A stretch of 64,000 nucleotides of DNA, from assembly GCA_011170375.1 (NCBI GenBank), contig DUEV01000010.1, forward strand, positions 1-64,000, written 5' to 3'. A program made the position numbers and the translations under genes. Of this stretch, positions 32,080-41,268 are shown piece after piece. The notes under the pieces are model-generated. The model had not been told where the DNA came from, did no database searches, and saw nothing but the letters and a program-made list of their open reading frames with translations. Every line of letters starts with the position of its first letter. The stretch's first letter is position 1. Origin of the DNA: Dehalococcoidia bacterium. Lineage in GTDB: Bacteria > Chloroflexota > Dehalococcoidia > Dehalococcoidales > Fen-1064.

Positions 32080-33549
32080 ATGAATCATATCGAGCTGCTG
32101 TTTGACCCGGAAACTGTAGCCGTGGTCGGAGCATCTAACGCCCTAGACAAATGGGGGGCAGGCATCTTCAGTCGGGTATTGATATCCCCCTCGGTGAAAA
32201 GAGCCTATCCGGTCAACAAGACCTCCGCCGAGGTGCAGGGAGTCAAGGCCTATCCCACAATAAGGGATTTACCCGAACCGGTTGACTTTGTAGCGATTGT
32301 TATCCCTTACCCGGACGTCCCCGATGTGGTGCGAGATTGCGTTGCCACCGGTGTCAAAGTGGGGCTGATTATTACCGCCGGTCTCGGTGAGACAGGTGAG
32401 GAGGGTGCCAGGCTGGAGAAGGAAATATACGAGACCGCACATCAGGGCGGGATGCGGCTCGTCGGCCCTAACTGCATGGGACACTTCAATACCGCCAATG
32501 GTTTCTCAACCTTACGCATGCCAATACCTGTCCCCAAAGGAGACGTGGGCGTGATTTCCCAGAGCGGCGGTTTTGCCATGAACATCCTAATGGCTGGCAT
32601 CGAAGCCGGCACCGGTTTCAGCAAGTTCGTCAGCGTTGGTAATGAGGCCGACCTTCATTTTGAAGACTTCCTCGAGTACCTGGCTAATGATGATGAGACC
32701 AAAGTCATCACCGGCTACATTGAGGGACTGCGCAAGGGAAGGGAATTTTTCAACATTGCCAGTGAACTAACCAAGAGGAAACCGATAGTAGTGGTAAAGG
32801 TCGGCAGAACAGATGTCGGGGCAAGGGCGGCCCGGTCACACACCAGTGCTATTGCTGGCTCAGACGAGATATATGATGCCATGTTCCGGCAGGCCGGGGT
32901 GATAAGGGTTGATGAAGTCGAAGAGTTGTTCGACGTAGCCTCCGCCCTTCTCCATCAACCTCTACCACGGAGCAACCGGGTGGGTATCCTGACCGGTGGC
33001 GGCGGCTTCGGCTGCGTGACGTCTGATGCCTGTGCCCGATTAGGGTTAGATGTAGCACCACTATCACCAGAGACCATCGAAAAGCTCAACCAGGTGCTGC
33101 CAGACCGGTGGCCACATGCTAACCCGGTTGATACTGTGGCTACCGGACCAGTGACTTACCCCTGCCTCTGGCCACTGTTAGAAGATGAAAACCTGGACTC
33201 ACTACTCGTTATTGGTGGTATTGGCCCGATGCCAATGAGAGCCATGAGTTCCATGTCCATGGCAAGCCTTCAGCAGGCTGATAACGCCCCCGATTTTATC
33301 GAAAGGGCTGGACGCATGTTCCAGGCATATCAAGAAGAAGAGATGCACAACCTGGACAAGCTCTTCGAGTACATGGATAAGTACCAGAAACCTGTCCTTA
33401 TTTTTGGTATGAACCCAACAATGCTACAGGAGTCGCCAATCTACACCAAGCTGCGAGAAAAAGGCCTCATGATATATCCGACTCCAGAGAGAGCCGCCAA
33501 GACACTGGCACACCTTGTGCAATACAGCAGGTATGTTAATGGTACGTAG
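32080..33549 (+). CDS. ADP-forming acyl/acetyl-CoA synthetase, alpha-type subunit
   Basis: A 489-residue protein from the ATG at 32080 (GGGGGG-type site upstream; the longer frame start is not needed). It has a CoA-binding Rossmann domain ('LFDPETVAVVGASNALDKWGAGI'), a succinyl-CoA-ligase-like domain ('GPNCMGHFNT', 'VGVISQSGGFAMNIL') and a second ligase domain with the phosphohistidine-type 'AARSHTSAIAGSDEIYDAMFRQAGVIRV'. No ATP-grasp domain is present, so a separate beta subunit is expected elsewhere. It would form acyl-CoA or make ATP from it. Confidence 0.88.
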   Translation: MNHIELLFDPETVAVVGASNALDKWGAGIFSRVLISPSVKRAYPVNKTSAEVQGVKAYPTIRDLPEPVDFVAIVIPYPDVPDVVRDCVATGVKVGLIITAGLGETGEEGARLEKEIYETAHQGGMRLVGPNCMGHFNTANGFSTLRMPIPVPKGDVGVISQSGGFAMNILMAGIEAGTGFSKFVSVGNEADLHFEDFLEYLANDDETKVITGYIEGLRKGREFFNIASELTKRKPIVVVKVGRTDVGARAARSHTSAIAGSDEIYDAMFRQAGVIRVDEVEELFDVASALLHQPLPRSNRVGILTGGGGFGCVTSDACARLGLDVAPLSPETIEKLNQVLPDRWPHANPVDTVATGPVTYPCLWPLLEDENLDSLLVIGGIGPMPMRAMSSMSMASLQQADNAPDFIERAGRMFQAYQEEEMHNLDKLFEYMDKYQKPVLIFGMNPTMLQESPIYTKLREKGLMIYPTPERAAKTLAHLVQYSRYVNGT

Positions 33550-33639
33550 CCAGATGTATCGCTTTCTGGTATACAAAAATCGGTGCTGTTCTGGGTGTGG
33601 AATTTTTTCATTTGGCAGTAAATAGCGTGGAGTGTTTTA

Positions 33640-34506
33640 ATGACTGAGATTAGTGACCTGGGTATTCACACAGAGAGGGTTATTGAGATGAAGTCACCTT
33701 CGGTAGCAGATTTGGAGGCGATAGCCAGGCGGGTACGCCGCAATATCGTCTCCATGATTGGTCGGGCGGGTAGTGGCCATCCTGGGGGCTCGCTATCAGC
33801 CGTAGAGATTGTCACCAACCTTTACTTCCGAGTGTTGAGACATGACCACAAGCAGCCGAACTGGCCAGACCGCGACCGCTTTATCCTAAGTAAAGGTCAC
33901 GTCGCCCCCGTGCTCTATGCTGTCCTGGCCGAGTGCGGCTACTTCTCCTTTGAAGAGCTGAAATCCCTGCGGCAACTCAACAGTCGGCTCCAGGGCCATA
34001 CCGACCGAACCCGGACTGCCGGGGTGGAGATGTCGGCTGGTTCTTTGGGACAGGGTCTGTCCTTCTCCCTCGGCGTAGCCTTAGCTGGTCGACTCAATGG
34101 GAAGCCATACCGGGTCTATACCCTGCTAGGTGACGGCGAATGCGATGAGGGACAGGTATGGGAGGCAGCTATGGCTGCCGCCCACTTCAAACTGGATAAC
34201 CTGGTAGCGATTGTCGACCGAAACGACCAGCAGATAGACGGCTGGACCCGTGATGTCATGGAGCTGGAGCCATTCGATAGCAAGTGGCAGGCATTTGGCT
34301 GGCACGCGATTAAGGTCGACGGGCACGACTTCACTCAGCTTAACGAGGCCTTTGACCGGGCCCGCCTGATAAAGGGCCAACCAACTGTCATCATTGCTCA
34401 CACGGTGAAAGGTAAAGGGGTCAGCTTCATGGAAAACAACCCCCACTTCCACGGCATAGCTCCGACTGCCGAGGAGACGGAACTGGCACTGAAGGAGCTA
34501 GCATAG
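33640..34506 (+). CDS. Transketolase, N-terminal subunit
   Basis: A 288-residue thiamine-diphosphate-binding half of transketolase. 'MIGRAGSGHPGGSLSAVEIVTNLYF', 'RDRFILSKGHVAPVLYAVLAECGYF' and the ThDP motif 'LLGDGECDEGQVWEAAMAAAHFKLDNLVAIVDRNDQQ' are diagnostic. It ends 3 bp before the C-terminal subunit gene. Such split transketolases are common in anaerobes and serve the non-oxidative pentose phosphate route. Confidence 0.95.
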   Translation: MTEISDLGIHTERVIEMKSPSVADLEAIARRVRRNIVSMIGRAGSGHPGGSLSAVEIVTNLYFRVLRHDHKQPNWPDRDRFILSKGHVAPVLYAVLAECGYFSFEELKSLRQLNSRLQGHTDRTRTAGVEMSAGSLGQGLSFSLGVALAGRLNGKPYRVYTLLGDGECDEGQVWEAAMAAAHFKLDNLVAIVDRNDQQIDGWTRDVMELEPFDSKWQAFGWHAIKVDGHDFTQLNEAFDRARLIKGQPTVIIAHTVKGKGVSFMENNPHFHGIAPTAEETELALKELA

Positions 34507-34508
34507 GT

Positions 34509-35456
34509 ATGACTCCTGACGTATCACAGAGAGAAGCTTATGGAAAAACCCTGGCTGAACTGGGCAGAGTTAATCAGGATATCGTAGTTCTGGACGCTGA
34601 CCTTCGCCGTTCAACTATGACCGAGCCCTTCGCCAGCGAGTTCCCCGACCGCACCTTTGACTGTGGCATTGCCGAACAGAATATGATAAGTATTGCCGCC
34701 GGGCTTGCGGCCTCGGGCAAGATTCCTTTTGCCAGCACCTTTGCCGTCTTTGCCCCGGGGCGTTGCTTTGACCAGATTCGCATGTCAATTGCCCAGCCCC
34801 AACTGAACGTAAAACTGGTGACGACACACAGTGGTATTACCGTCGGCGAAGACGGGGTCTCCCACCAGTCGATTGAGGACCTCGCCTTAGCTAACGCCCT
34901 GCCTGGCGTCACAATCGTCGTCCCTGCCGATGCCATTGAGACCACTCAGGCCATCAGGGTAGCCGCGGCAACTCCTGGCCCCTTCTACATCAGGCTGTGC
35001 CGCCCCAAGCTACCCCTGATTTATGACGAGAGCTACCGCTTCGAACTGGGAAAAGCGGTGGTCATGCGGCAGGGCACGCAGGCAACGATTATGGCTATCG
35101 GTACGAGGGTGATCGCTGCCCTTGAGGCGGCTGATAACCTCAGGCAGGAAGGGATAGACTGCCGGGTGCTGAACATGTCTACCCTGAAACCGATTGACGA
35201 GGCTGCCATCATTCAGGCTGCAGCTGAGACAGGAGCAATTGTCACCGCCGAAGAGCACCTGGAGCATGGTGGTCTGGGAAGCATTGTTGCCCAAGTGCTG
35301 GTTAAACACCAGCCGGTGCCGGTTGAGTTTGTCGCTGTCAAGGATACCTATGCCGAGTCCGGCTCTCCTGCCGATTTGCTGCAGAAATACGGCCTGACCG
35401 CAGACGCTATAGAGAAAGCGGTACGGTCGGTGTTAACCAGGAAGAAGTCAGCCTAG
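34509..35456 (+). CDS. Transketolase, C-terminal subunit
   Basis: A 315-residue pyrimidine-binding and C-terminal half. 'FDCGIAEQNMISIAAGLAASGKIPFASTFAVFAPGRCFDQIRM' contains the catalytic Glu region; 'THSGITVGEDGVSHQSIEDLALANALPGVTIVVPADAIET' is typical. It pairs with the gene just upstream to make one transketolase or DXS-like activity; the length and motifs favour transketolase. Confidence 0.94.
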   Translation: MTPDVSQREAYGKTLAELGRVNQDIVVLDADLRRSTMTEPFASEFPDRTFDCGIAEQNMISIAAGLAASGKIPFASTFAVFAPGRCFDQIRMSIAQPQLNVKLVTTHSGITVGEDGVSHQSIEDLALANALPGVTIVVPADAIETTQAIRVAAATPGPFYIRLCRPKLPLIYDESYRFELGKAVVMRQGTQATIMAIGTRVIAALEAADNLRQEGIDCRVLNMSTLKPIDEAAIIQAAAETGAIVTAEEHLEHGGLGSIVAQVLVKHQPVPVEFVAVKDTYAESGSPADLLQKYGLTADAIEKAVRSVLTRKKSA

Positions 35457-35467
35457 TTAGCCAGTTG

Positions 35468-36055
35468 CTAGGTTACTCCGGCAGTCGAGGTATCGGATAC
35501 CTGCCTTGTTCTGAGGTAGTGAGTAGCCCCCACCAGGCAGGGTAACGCCACGCTGTAGCCCACCAGCATCCCGGGAACATCCAGCCACCAGCACACCAGT
35601 GACAACGGGATAAACAGGACACAACTGGCGATGATTACATTCTTTTTAATCAATAGAGTGGCTAATGCCAGCGCTAAGAGGATAAGCATCGGCTGAGTGA
35701 CCAGTGCTAAGAGAACGCCTATTGTCGTTGATTCGCCCCGCCCTCCCCGGAAGCCGAGGAAGACCGGCCAATTGTGACCAATGACGGTAGCCATACCAGT
35801 AATCAGGACTGCCACCTCGGGTAAGCCGACTGCCCGGGCAAGCAGTACGGGCAGCGCCCCCTTGGCAATATCAATGAAGAATATACCAATGCCAGTCTTC
35901 GGTCCCAGCTCAAAATAGGCATTACGGGCCCCCACGTTCCCATCCCCCAGACGCCGAATATCCCCGGCCCCCAGCAGACGCCCGACGATATAAGCCGTGG
36001 GGATAGAGCCGACAAAGTAACCAAGCAATACCACCAGCCAGGCCAGAGTGTTCAC
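35468..36055 (-). CDS. plsY: Glycerol-3-phosphate acyltransferase PlsY
   Basis: A 195-residue multi-pass membrane enzyme that acylates glycerol 3-phosphate from acyl-phosphate. Motifs: 'GYFVGSIPTAYIVGRLLG', 'DIRRLGDGNVGARNAYFELGPKTG' (PlsY usually has GSGNxGATN, so Asp-Gly-Asn-Val-Gly-Ala-Arg-Asn is a variant) and 'IGHNWPVFLGFRGGRGESTTIGVLL'. The GTG at 36055 is embedded in GGAGGTGAAC, which makes the exact start uncertain. It converges on the transketolase genes. Confidence 0.9.
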   Translation of the reverse strand: MNTLAWLVVLLGYFVGSIPTAYIVGRLLGAGDIRRLGDGNVGARNAYFELGPKTGIGIFFIDIAKGALPVLLARAVGLPEVAVLITGMATVIGHNWPVFLGFRGGRGESTTIGVLLALVTQPMLILLALALATLLIKKNVIIASCVLFIPLSLVCWWLDVPGMLVGYSVALPCLVGATHYLRTRQVSDTSTAGVT

Positions 36056-36216
36056 CTCCTGAAGGTGTACCTAGATGTGCTATGTATCTTAACCTGACCC
36101 GTAGTTTTTAGTCAAGACACCGCTGATTTCGAATCTGCTTAACACTCCACTGATGAACAAGGATTCTTAGTCCTCTAGTGTGAATCACACTGATTACTCT
36201 CAAATAAACCTGATTA

Positions 36217-36245
36217 TTGACATGTTAGCCAAGTGGTACTAGAAT
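36217..36245 (+). promoter_or_regulatory. Sigma-70-type promoter of the radical SAM gene
   Basis: TTGACA (36217-36222), 17-bp spacer, TAGAAT (36240-36245), 34 bp before the GTG start. Confidence 0.72.
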
Positions 36246-36278
36246 CATATCCTTAACTCCAGTAAGGAGAGTACGGTC

Positions 36279-37163
36279 GTGAGTGAGATTGAGGCGACTC
36301 CTCGTCAGTACCGCTCAGCAATTGTAAATATCACGAATAGATGTACACTTCGCTGTAAGCACTGCTTTGTCTTTCGTCAAGAGAACCCAAACAATCCACA
36401 TAACGAGATGGACACTCCCACCATGATTGCCAGGCTTTCTGAACTCCAAAATCAGCATGGTATCAGCTTCATGCTTTGGATGGGAGGAGAACCACTACTG
36501 AGGCCTGATGTGTTAATAGAGGGAACAAAGCTCTTCTCTGGCAATACGATTACGACAAATGGCACGCTTGACCTACTCGACTTGCCCAGATGCAACTACG
36601 TTGTATCGATTGACGGACCTCTGGAAGTCAATGACTCTATACGCGGTAAAGGCTCTTTCAAGAGAATAATGAATACTTTGTTACACGTACCACAGGACTT
36701 CGCAGCAAGGATTATATGTCAATGCGTGGTAACAAGGCAGAACGAGAACTCCCTGGAAGACTTGGTTAAATGTCTGGAGTCCACTCGTATAGACGGATTA
36801 ACATTTTCATTCTACGTACCGACGAGGAATGATACTTCAGAATTCACATGGGGTTCACTTGAGCGGCGAGACGTGGCTGTACATGAAGTAATGAGATTGA
36901 AGACTACTTATCCTCATGTTATCAGGAACAAGGGTCGAAGTCTCGAATTGATGCTATCAGAGAATGCTATGTCCGTCACTAATAATTGCCAGCCCAAGAA
37001 GCACATACTACCGCTTTATCTTGATGGTGACAAATTCGTAACTCCCTATTGCTGCTATGGTAATGATGTAGATTGTGACCTTTGTGGAGCTTGGGTAGTC
37101 TTTCATTCAGCTGCTAGGAGTGAGGAAACGGGATTCCTTGATACCAATCTGGATGACCTATAG
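36279..37163 (+). CDS. Radical SAM protein (SPASM-like)
   Basis: A 294-residue radical SAM enzyme. The cluster motif is 'NITNRCTLRCKHCFVF' (CxxxCxxC, about residues 22-29); 'FMLWMGGEPLLRPDV' is the GGE motif and 'ITTNGTLDLLDL' and 'CNYVVSIDGPLEVNDSIRGKGSF' are typical of the SPASM/peptide-modifying branch. C-terminal cysteines (CQPKK, CCYG, CDLCG) may hold another cluster. It lies in a locally A+T-richer patch and has its own promoter. The substrate is unknown; no obvious small peptide gene is next to it. Confidence 0.88.
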   Translation: MSEIEATPRQYRSAIVNITNRCTLRCKHCFVFRQENPNNPHNEMDTPTMIARLSELQNQHGISFMLWMGGEPLLRPDVLIEGTKLFSGNTITTNGTLDLLDLPRCNYVVSIDGPLEVNDSIRGKGSFKRIMNTLLHVPQDFAARIICQCVVTRQNENSLEDLVKCLESTRIDGLTFSFYVPTRNDTSEFTWGSLERRDVAVHEVMRLKTTYPHVIRNKGRSLELMLSENAMSVTNNCQPKKHILPLYLDGDKFVTPYCCYGNDVDCDLCGAWVVFHSAARSEETGFLDTNLDDL

Positions 37164-37314
37164 AGGGACTCTTAATCTCTCCTTAATCTCTCTTACTATT
37201 ATACTGGATTGACTCCCAGCGTCCAAGCCTCATGATGTGAAGTGAATCGACTCCTCATTTAGCAAGGATACTGGCAAACGCCCAGCCAGCAAGAAAATGT
37301 TAAGCAATTCCTGC

Positions 37315-37399
<85 letters not shown>

Positions 37400-37586
37400 G
37401 TAGCTAGAAGTATTGTACGGAGTGTGTGAAACAGTGTCAAGATTTGATTGATATAATCTTGTGTTTCTGCGCGGACAATGATATCAGCTCTGTCCAGATG
37501 TTTAAGCCTTGATAAAAACCTATAATTTAGTTAGAATAACCCATCAGTGCAGACTGGCAGCCCACTTTACTTTCCTGGAAGGTGTA

Positions 37587-37715
37587 GTGAAAATACCAAT
37601 AGACGACAGGGATTACGTAAGAGGTGCACACCCTCCAAGCTGTACGTGTGCCGATTGTACTAAACGCCGACTTGACGAATTCCAGAAGAGTTCGTCCAAT
37701 AAGACATCGACGTAG
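37587..37715 (+). CDS. Small protein with HPPSCTCADC zinc-type motif
   Basis: A 42-residue ORF from GTG 37587 (GGAAGG site upstream; an in-frame TTG at 37509 is less likely). It contains GAHPPSCTCADCTKRRLDE, a Cys-x-Cys-x-x-Cys motif of the kind I associate with N-terminal tails of Chloroflexota membrane proteins. The next ORF, in another frame, encodes a membrane protein and overlaps it, so the two may be parts of one frameshifted gene. Confidence 0.45.
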   Translation: MKIPIDDRDYVRGAHPPSCTCADCTKRRLDEFQKSSSNKTST

Positions 37716-38244
37716 TATAAAACTCGCTACAGCAATTCGTAATATCAAAACAACATATGCCGGTGTAGTTGGCCTTGTGAGGATAACGTTAAGAGCATTC
37801 TTGGTATTGGTATCGTTATGCTCCGGAATCCTCGGTGTGCATGGTTTATATATCTACATCCTTGGAAGAGACTCGGTAACGTCTGAAAGCATTGGTAAGT
37901 TGTTTCTCGTATGGAGTACCCCAGTTGACACCATCAACCGAGTCATCGAAGGGGTGACAAGGCACTCTTTGGAATCAATCATTCTACCAATCGTCCTGAT
38001 TGCTGTGGCAGTTGTGGTTATGATAACACAGGCGACAATTAAGAAAAAAGCGACCTATCAGAGAACTCGACCCAGTAGCTCAGCTCGAGTCTCTCCGTGG
38101 GGTATGTTTCTTGCTATAGTTGGGGTAGCGATCATTGTATACACTATATCCAACTGGGATTCTATGGATCAGGAAATAGCAATTCTAGTTATTGCAGCCA
38201 ATGTCATTGCTGTCTTGTGGAACTTGTCAGCTGTCTTTCGTTAG
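37624..38244 (+). CDS. Membrane protein, unknown; possibly the 3' part of a frameshifted gene
   Basis: A 206-codon frame. The first 50 codons overlap the zinc-motif ORF and may not be translated from here; the credible part (about codons 45-206) has four predicted membrane helices ('FLVLVSLCSGILGVHGLYIYIL', 'SLESIILPIVLIAVAVVVMI', 'WGMFLAIVGVAIIVYTI', 'IAILVIAANVIAVLWNL'). No family recognised. No good ribosome-binding site precedes a late start, which supports the frameshift idea. Confidence 0.45.
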   Translation: MHTLQAVRVPIVLNADLTNSRRVRPIRHRRSIKLATAIRNIKTTYAGVVGLVRITLRAFLVLVSLCSGILGVHGLYIYILGRDSVTSESIGKLFLVWSTPVDTINRVIEGVTRHSLESIILPIVLIAVAVVVMITQATIKKKATYQRTRPSSSARVSPWGMFLAIVGVAIIVYTISNWDSMDQEIAILVIAANVIAVLWNLSAVFR

Positions 38245-38283
38245 TGAACTGAACAAGCGTATCTTTCTACCATAGAAACTTGA

Positions 38284-39189
38284 TTACCCTTCACTCCTGA
38301 GGAGAGAGTTACTCCAGGCCTTCTTTCCATAGGCGTCCTCAATTTCCAGACGGGCGAAAGACCACTCATCGGGTATCCTGAAATGGGTCTCGGTCACATT
38401 CTTTAAATCGATCTCGGCTTTCCATTTACCAGCCCCTCCCGGGCCAACCAGGCGCGCATGCACTATGGGTGAAGTTTCGGCCACTACCCGGTTCCCCTTT
38501 TCTATGTATATCACCTTGAAGTCCGGGCCGCTGGAACTGTAGAAATTACCCTGCCGGATTGAGGCCAGTATGGCTTCAGGTGAAAGCTCCGGGGCGTTGA
38601 CCATTACCCACCCTCCCACCTGTGGTGGAAGACCATCGAAGAAGTGAATATCGTCTGTAGCGAAGCCAAGCATATCAATTTTTTGCCTGAGTATAGAGTC
38701 CCAGTGATAAGATGAATGCCCCTTGCCAAGACCCGATTCACAGGAATGGTTGTATATTTCCAAACCATGAAAACCATGTCGCGTGCCTTCTTCCACGGTA
38801 TTACTGCTCGCATACGGATGAGCCCAAATCAGGAGACTTCCCTGCGACCTGGCCTTTTCCATAGCCTCCATCAAAGTCATGTCCTTTGAAATACCACCAA
38901 CACCACCGATGCAGACCACATGATAGCCTGAACCCTGGTCGTCCCTTCCGTCCAGCTCTATTCCGTCTATAATCATAATGGGTAACTGCTCATCGCACTC
39001 GGCTCCGACAAACGGGACCCTGTGGTCAGTAATGGAAATGAAATCATAGCCACGCTCGGCGTATAATGCGACTGCCTCGGCCAGGGTCAGTCTGCCATCC
39101 GAGCGGGTCGTATGCATATGGAGATTACCCTTAAACCATTTACCCGAACAATCATACCGAAAACGCTCTTCCATAGATGACTGAGTCAT
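38284..39189 (-). CDS. PHP-domain metal-dependent phosphoesterase (paralog A)
   Basis: A 301-residue protein with PHP motifs: 'GNLHMHTTRSDGRLTLAEAV' (HxH), 'DFISITDHRVPF', 'GIELDGRDDQGSGYHVVCIG', 'LIWAHPYASSN' and 'MLGFATDDIHFFDG'. These ligate two or three metal ions in phosphoesterases. It is about 60-70 percent like the next gene by eye. The substrate is unknown. GGAGGT precedes the ATG at 39189. Confidence 0.88.
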   Translation of the reverse strand: MTQSSMEERFRYDCSGKWFKGNLHMHTTRSDGRLTLAEAVALYAERGYDFISITDHRVPFVGAECDEQLPIMIIDGIELDGRDDQGSGYHVVCIGGVGGISKDMTLMEAMEKARSQGSLLIWAHPYASSNTVEEGTRHGFHGLEIYNHSCESGLGKGHSSYHWDSILRQKIDMLGFATDDIHFFDGLPPQVGGWVMVNAPELSPEAILASIRQGNFYSSSGPDFKVIYIEKGNRVVAETSPIVHARLVGPGGAGKWKAEIDLKNVTETHFRIPDEWSFARLEIEDAYGKKAWSNSLLRSEG

Positions 39190-39223
39190 AGCTAGACCTC
39201 CGAAACAATGATTCCAGGCAGCC

Positions 39224-39252
39224 CCGCTGCGTCTGCCAGTTCCGCCACCCCG
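39224..39252 (-). pseudogene. tRNA-Leu 5'-half fragment
   Basis: The 29 bases match the 5' half of the tRNA-Leu (UAA) gene at 37315-37399 with one difference (CCGCTGCGTCTGCCAGTTCC against CCGCTGCGTCTGCCAATTCC). There is no T-arm or acceptor 3' strand, so it is a remnant. It lies between the two PHP paralogs. Confidence 0.75.
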
Positions 39253-39300
39253 ACTGGTGACGCTATTTTACTGTTTTAAAGAAATAGTTACAACAGAGAG

Positions 39301-40203
39301 TTAATTATCCGTACCCCTGAGAAGAGGATTGCTCCAGGCCATTTTACCGGCAGCATCCTCTATTTCCAGACGCGCATAGGACCAGTCGTCAGGCAAGCGG
39401 AAATGCATGTCGGTCAACGGCTCTCCACCCGCCGCACCTCTATATTTGTTACTTCCCATATGACCGACCAAACGTGCGTGGATGACGGGGGATGTCTCAG
39501 CTACTATCCGGTTACCCTGCTCAATGGATATCGATTTGAAGAACGGTCCGTTGGAGCTATAGAAGTTCCCCCGGTGGATCGAGGACAGTATGGCCTCACG
39601 GGAAAGCTCAGGAGCGTTGACCATTATCCACCCACCCTTCTCAGCGGGGAGTCCTTCAATGAAGTGGGCATCATCGGTGGCAAAGCCGAGCATATCGGGC
39701 TGATGTCCCAGGGAGGCATCCCAGTGAAAAGCCCCCATGCCCTTTCCGAAGGCCATTTGGGCGATAGAGTTAAACACCTCAACGCCATGAAATCCATGAC
39801 GAAGCCCTTCGACAACAGTATTATTGGACGTATGAGGATGGGCCCAGACAAGGATACCCCCTTGTGCCCGCACTTTCTCAATCGCCTCATCTAATCCCAT
39901 CTCCCCGGTCACGCCGTTGACGCCTTCAATGCAGACAACGTGGTAATAGGAATCCTGTTTATCTCTATCGTCCAGCTCGATTCCGCTCAAGACCAGCAGG
40001 GGGTATTTATCTGTCTCGCCGACAAAGGGAACTATTTTATCCGTAATACAGATAAAGTCATAGCCGGCCTCGGCATAGAAGGCGGCTACCTCTTCCGGGG
40101 TCAAGCGACCACTGGAATTGGTCGTGTGCACGTGGACACTGCCCTTGAACCACCTGCCCGAACAATCATACCGAAAACGCTCTTCCATAGATAACTGGTT
40201 CAT
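39301..40203 (-). CDS. PHP-domain metal-dependent phosphoesterase (paralog B)
   Basis: A 300-residue paralog of the previous gene: same N-terminus (MEERFRYDCSGRWFKGSVH), 'HVHTTNSSGRLTPEEV', 'DFICITDKIVPF' (the His of DHR is replaced by Lys), 'GIELDDRDKQ', 'LVWAHPHTSNN' and 'MLGFATDDAHFIEG'. Loss of the ITDH histidine in this copy may alter metal binding. The pair probably arose by tandem duplication that also copied a piece of tRNA-Leu. Confidence 0.87.
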   Translation of the reverse strand: MNQLSMEERFRYDCSGRWFKGSVHVHTTNSSGRLTPEEVAAFYAEAGYDFICITDKIVPFVGETDKYPLLVLSGIELDDRDKQDSYYHVVCIEGVNGVTGEMGLDEAIEKVRAQGGILVWAHPHTSNNTVVEGLRHGFHGVEVFNSIAQMAFGKGMGAFHWDASLGHQPDMLGFATDDAHFIEGLPAEKGGWIMVNAPELSREAILSSIHRGNFYSSNGPFFKSISIEQGNRIVAETSPVIHARLVGHMGSNKYRGAAGGEPLTDMHFRLPDDWSYARLEIEDAAGKMAWSNPLLRGTDN

Positions 40204-40236
40204 GAATAGACCTCCGTAATGAACTGGTGAGACAAA

Positions 40237-40311
40237 TGGAGGCGACGGGCGGATTCGAACCGCCGATAGAGGTTTTGCAGACCCCCGCCTTAACCACTTG
40301 GCTACGTCGCC
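40237..40311 (-). tRNA. tRNA-Cys (GCA)
   Basis: Minus-strand cloverleaf with 5' GGCGACG pairing with CGTCGCC, anticodon loop TCTGCAAAA with GCA, T-loop GGTTCGAATCC and encoded CCA (40237-40239). Confidence 0.94.
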
Positions 40312-40517
40312 CCAGGATACGTGCCAATAAAATTAACCTCTATATTCTACCGCCACAGCGTCCGTGATGTAAATAGCAATCAGGCAAATCCTCTGCCGAC
40401 AGCATTATAGCAACTCTATGATAACGCAGACAAGCTTTGGTAGCCTCCTGAGCTTGATTAGTGGTAGTGCTGTGTGCTATTTTGGTACATAGCTAGCCGT
40501 GAGAAAGGAGCACAAAC

Positions 40518-41255
40518 GTGGGTATTGTCAATTTTTCTCTGGAAAATAAAGTAGCGCTGGTGACCGGCGGCAGTCGTGGCATCGGACGGGCAATCGCGCT
40601 GGCATTCGCCGAGGCGGGAGCTGACGTGGTCGTCAGCAGCCGGAAACTCCCGGACCTGGAGCAGGTAGCCGAAGAAATAAAGGCAACCGGCCGAAAGGGG
40701 CTGGCGATAGCTTCCCACGTTGCTAAAGTGGAAGAATCCAAGAACCTGATTGAGAAGGTGAAGGGGGAGTTTGGCCATCTCGATATCCTGGTCAATAATG
40801 CTGGTACCAACCCCTACATGGGCCCGTTGATTGATGCTGAAGAGTGGGCCTGGGATGTGGTAATGAATGTTAATCTCAAGGGACCATTCCTGCTCAGCCA
40901 GCTGGCTGCCAGAGTGATGCTGGAACAGGGTGGCGGGAACATCATCAATATCGCCTCCACGGCCGGTATCAATCCCAGCGGGCTTCATATGTACAGCATC
41001 AGTAAGGCCGCCTTGATAATGATGACCAGGGTCATGGCCATGGAGTGGGGTAAGGACAATATCAGGGTCAACGCTATTGCCCCCGGGTTGATAAAGACAC
41101 GCTTCAGCGAGGCCCTGTGGAAAGGGACACCCGCCGAGGACAGAGCGGCTGCTCCCGAAGATATCGCCGGGGCAGCACTCTACCTGGCATCGGATGCCTC
41201 ACGAATCGTGAATGGCGAGACCATCGTTGTTGGTGGTGGTACCGGTGGCGGCTAG
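40518..41255 (+). CDS. Short-chain dehydrogenase/reductase
   Basis: A 245-residue classical SDR starting at GTG 40518 (AAAGGAG upstream). Cofactor motif 'VTGGSRGIGRAIALAF', 'NNAGTNPYMG', catalytic Ser-Tyr-Lys in 'IASTAGINPSGLHMYSISKAAL', and 'IRVNAIAPGLIKT'. FabG-like in length, but substrate cannot be told from sequence; the C-terminus is a Gly-rich GGGTGGG. It stands alone between tRNA-Cys and a small membrane protein. Confidence 0.92.
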   Translation: MGIVNFSLENKVALVTGGSRGIGRAIALAFAEAGADVVVSSRKLPDLEQVAEEIKATGRKGLAIASHVAKVEESKNLIEKVKGEFGHLDILVNNAGTNPYMGPLIDAEEWAWDVVMNVNLKGPFLLSQLAARVMLEQGGGNIINIASTAGINPSGLHMYSISKAALIMMTRVMAMEWGKDNIRVNAIAPGLIKTRFSEALWKGTPAEDRAAAPEDIAGAALYLASDASRIVNGETIVVGGGTGGG

Positions 41256-41268
41256 CTTTAATTAGCTA

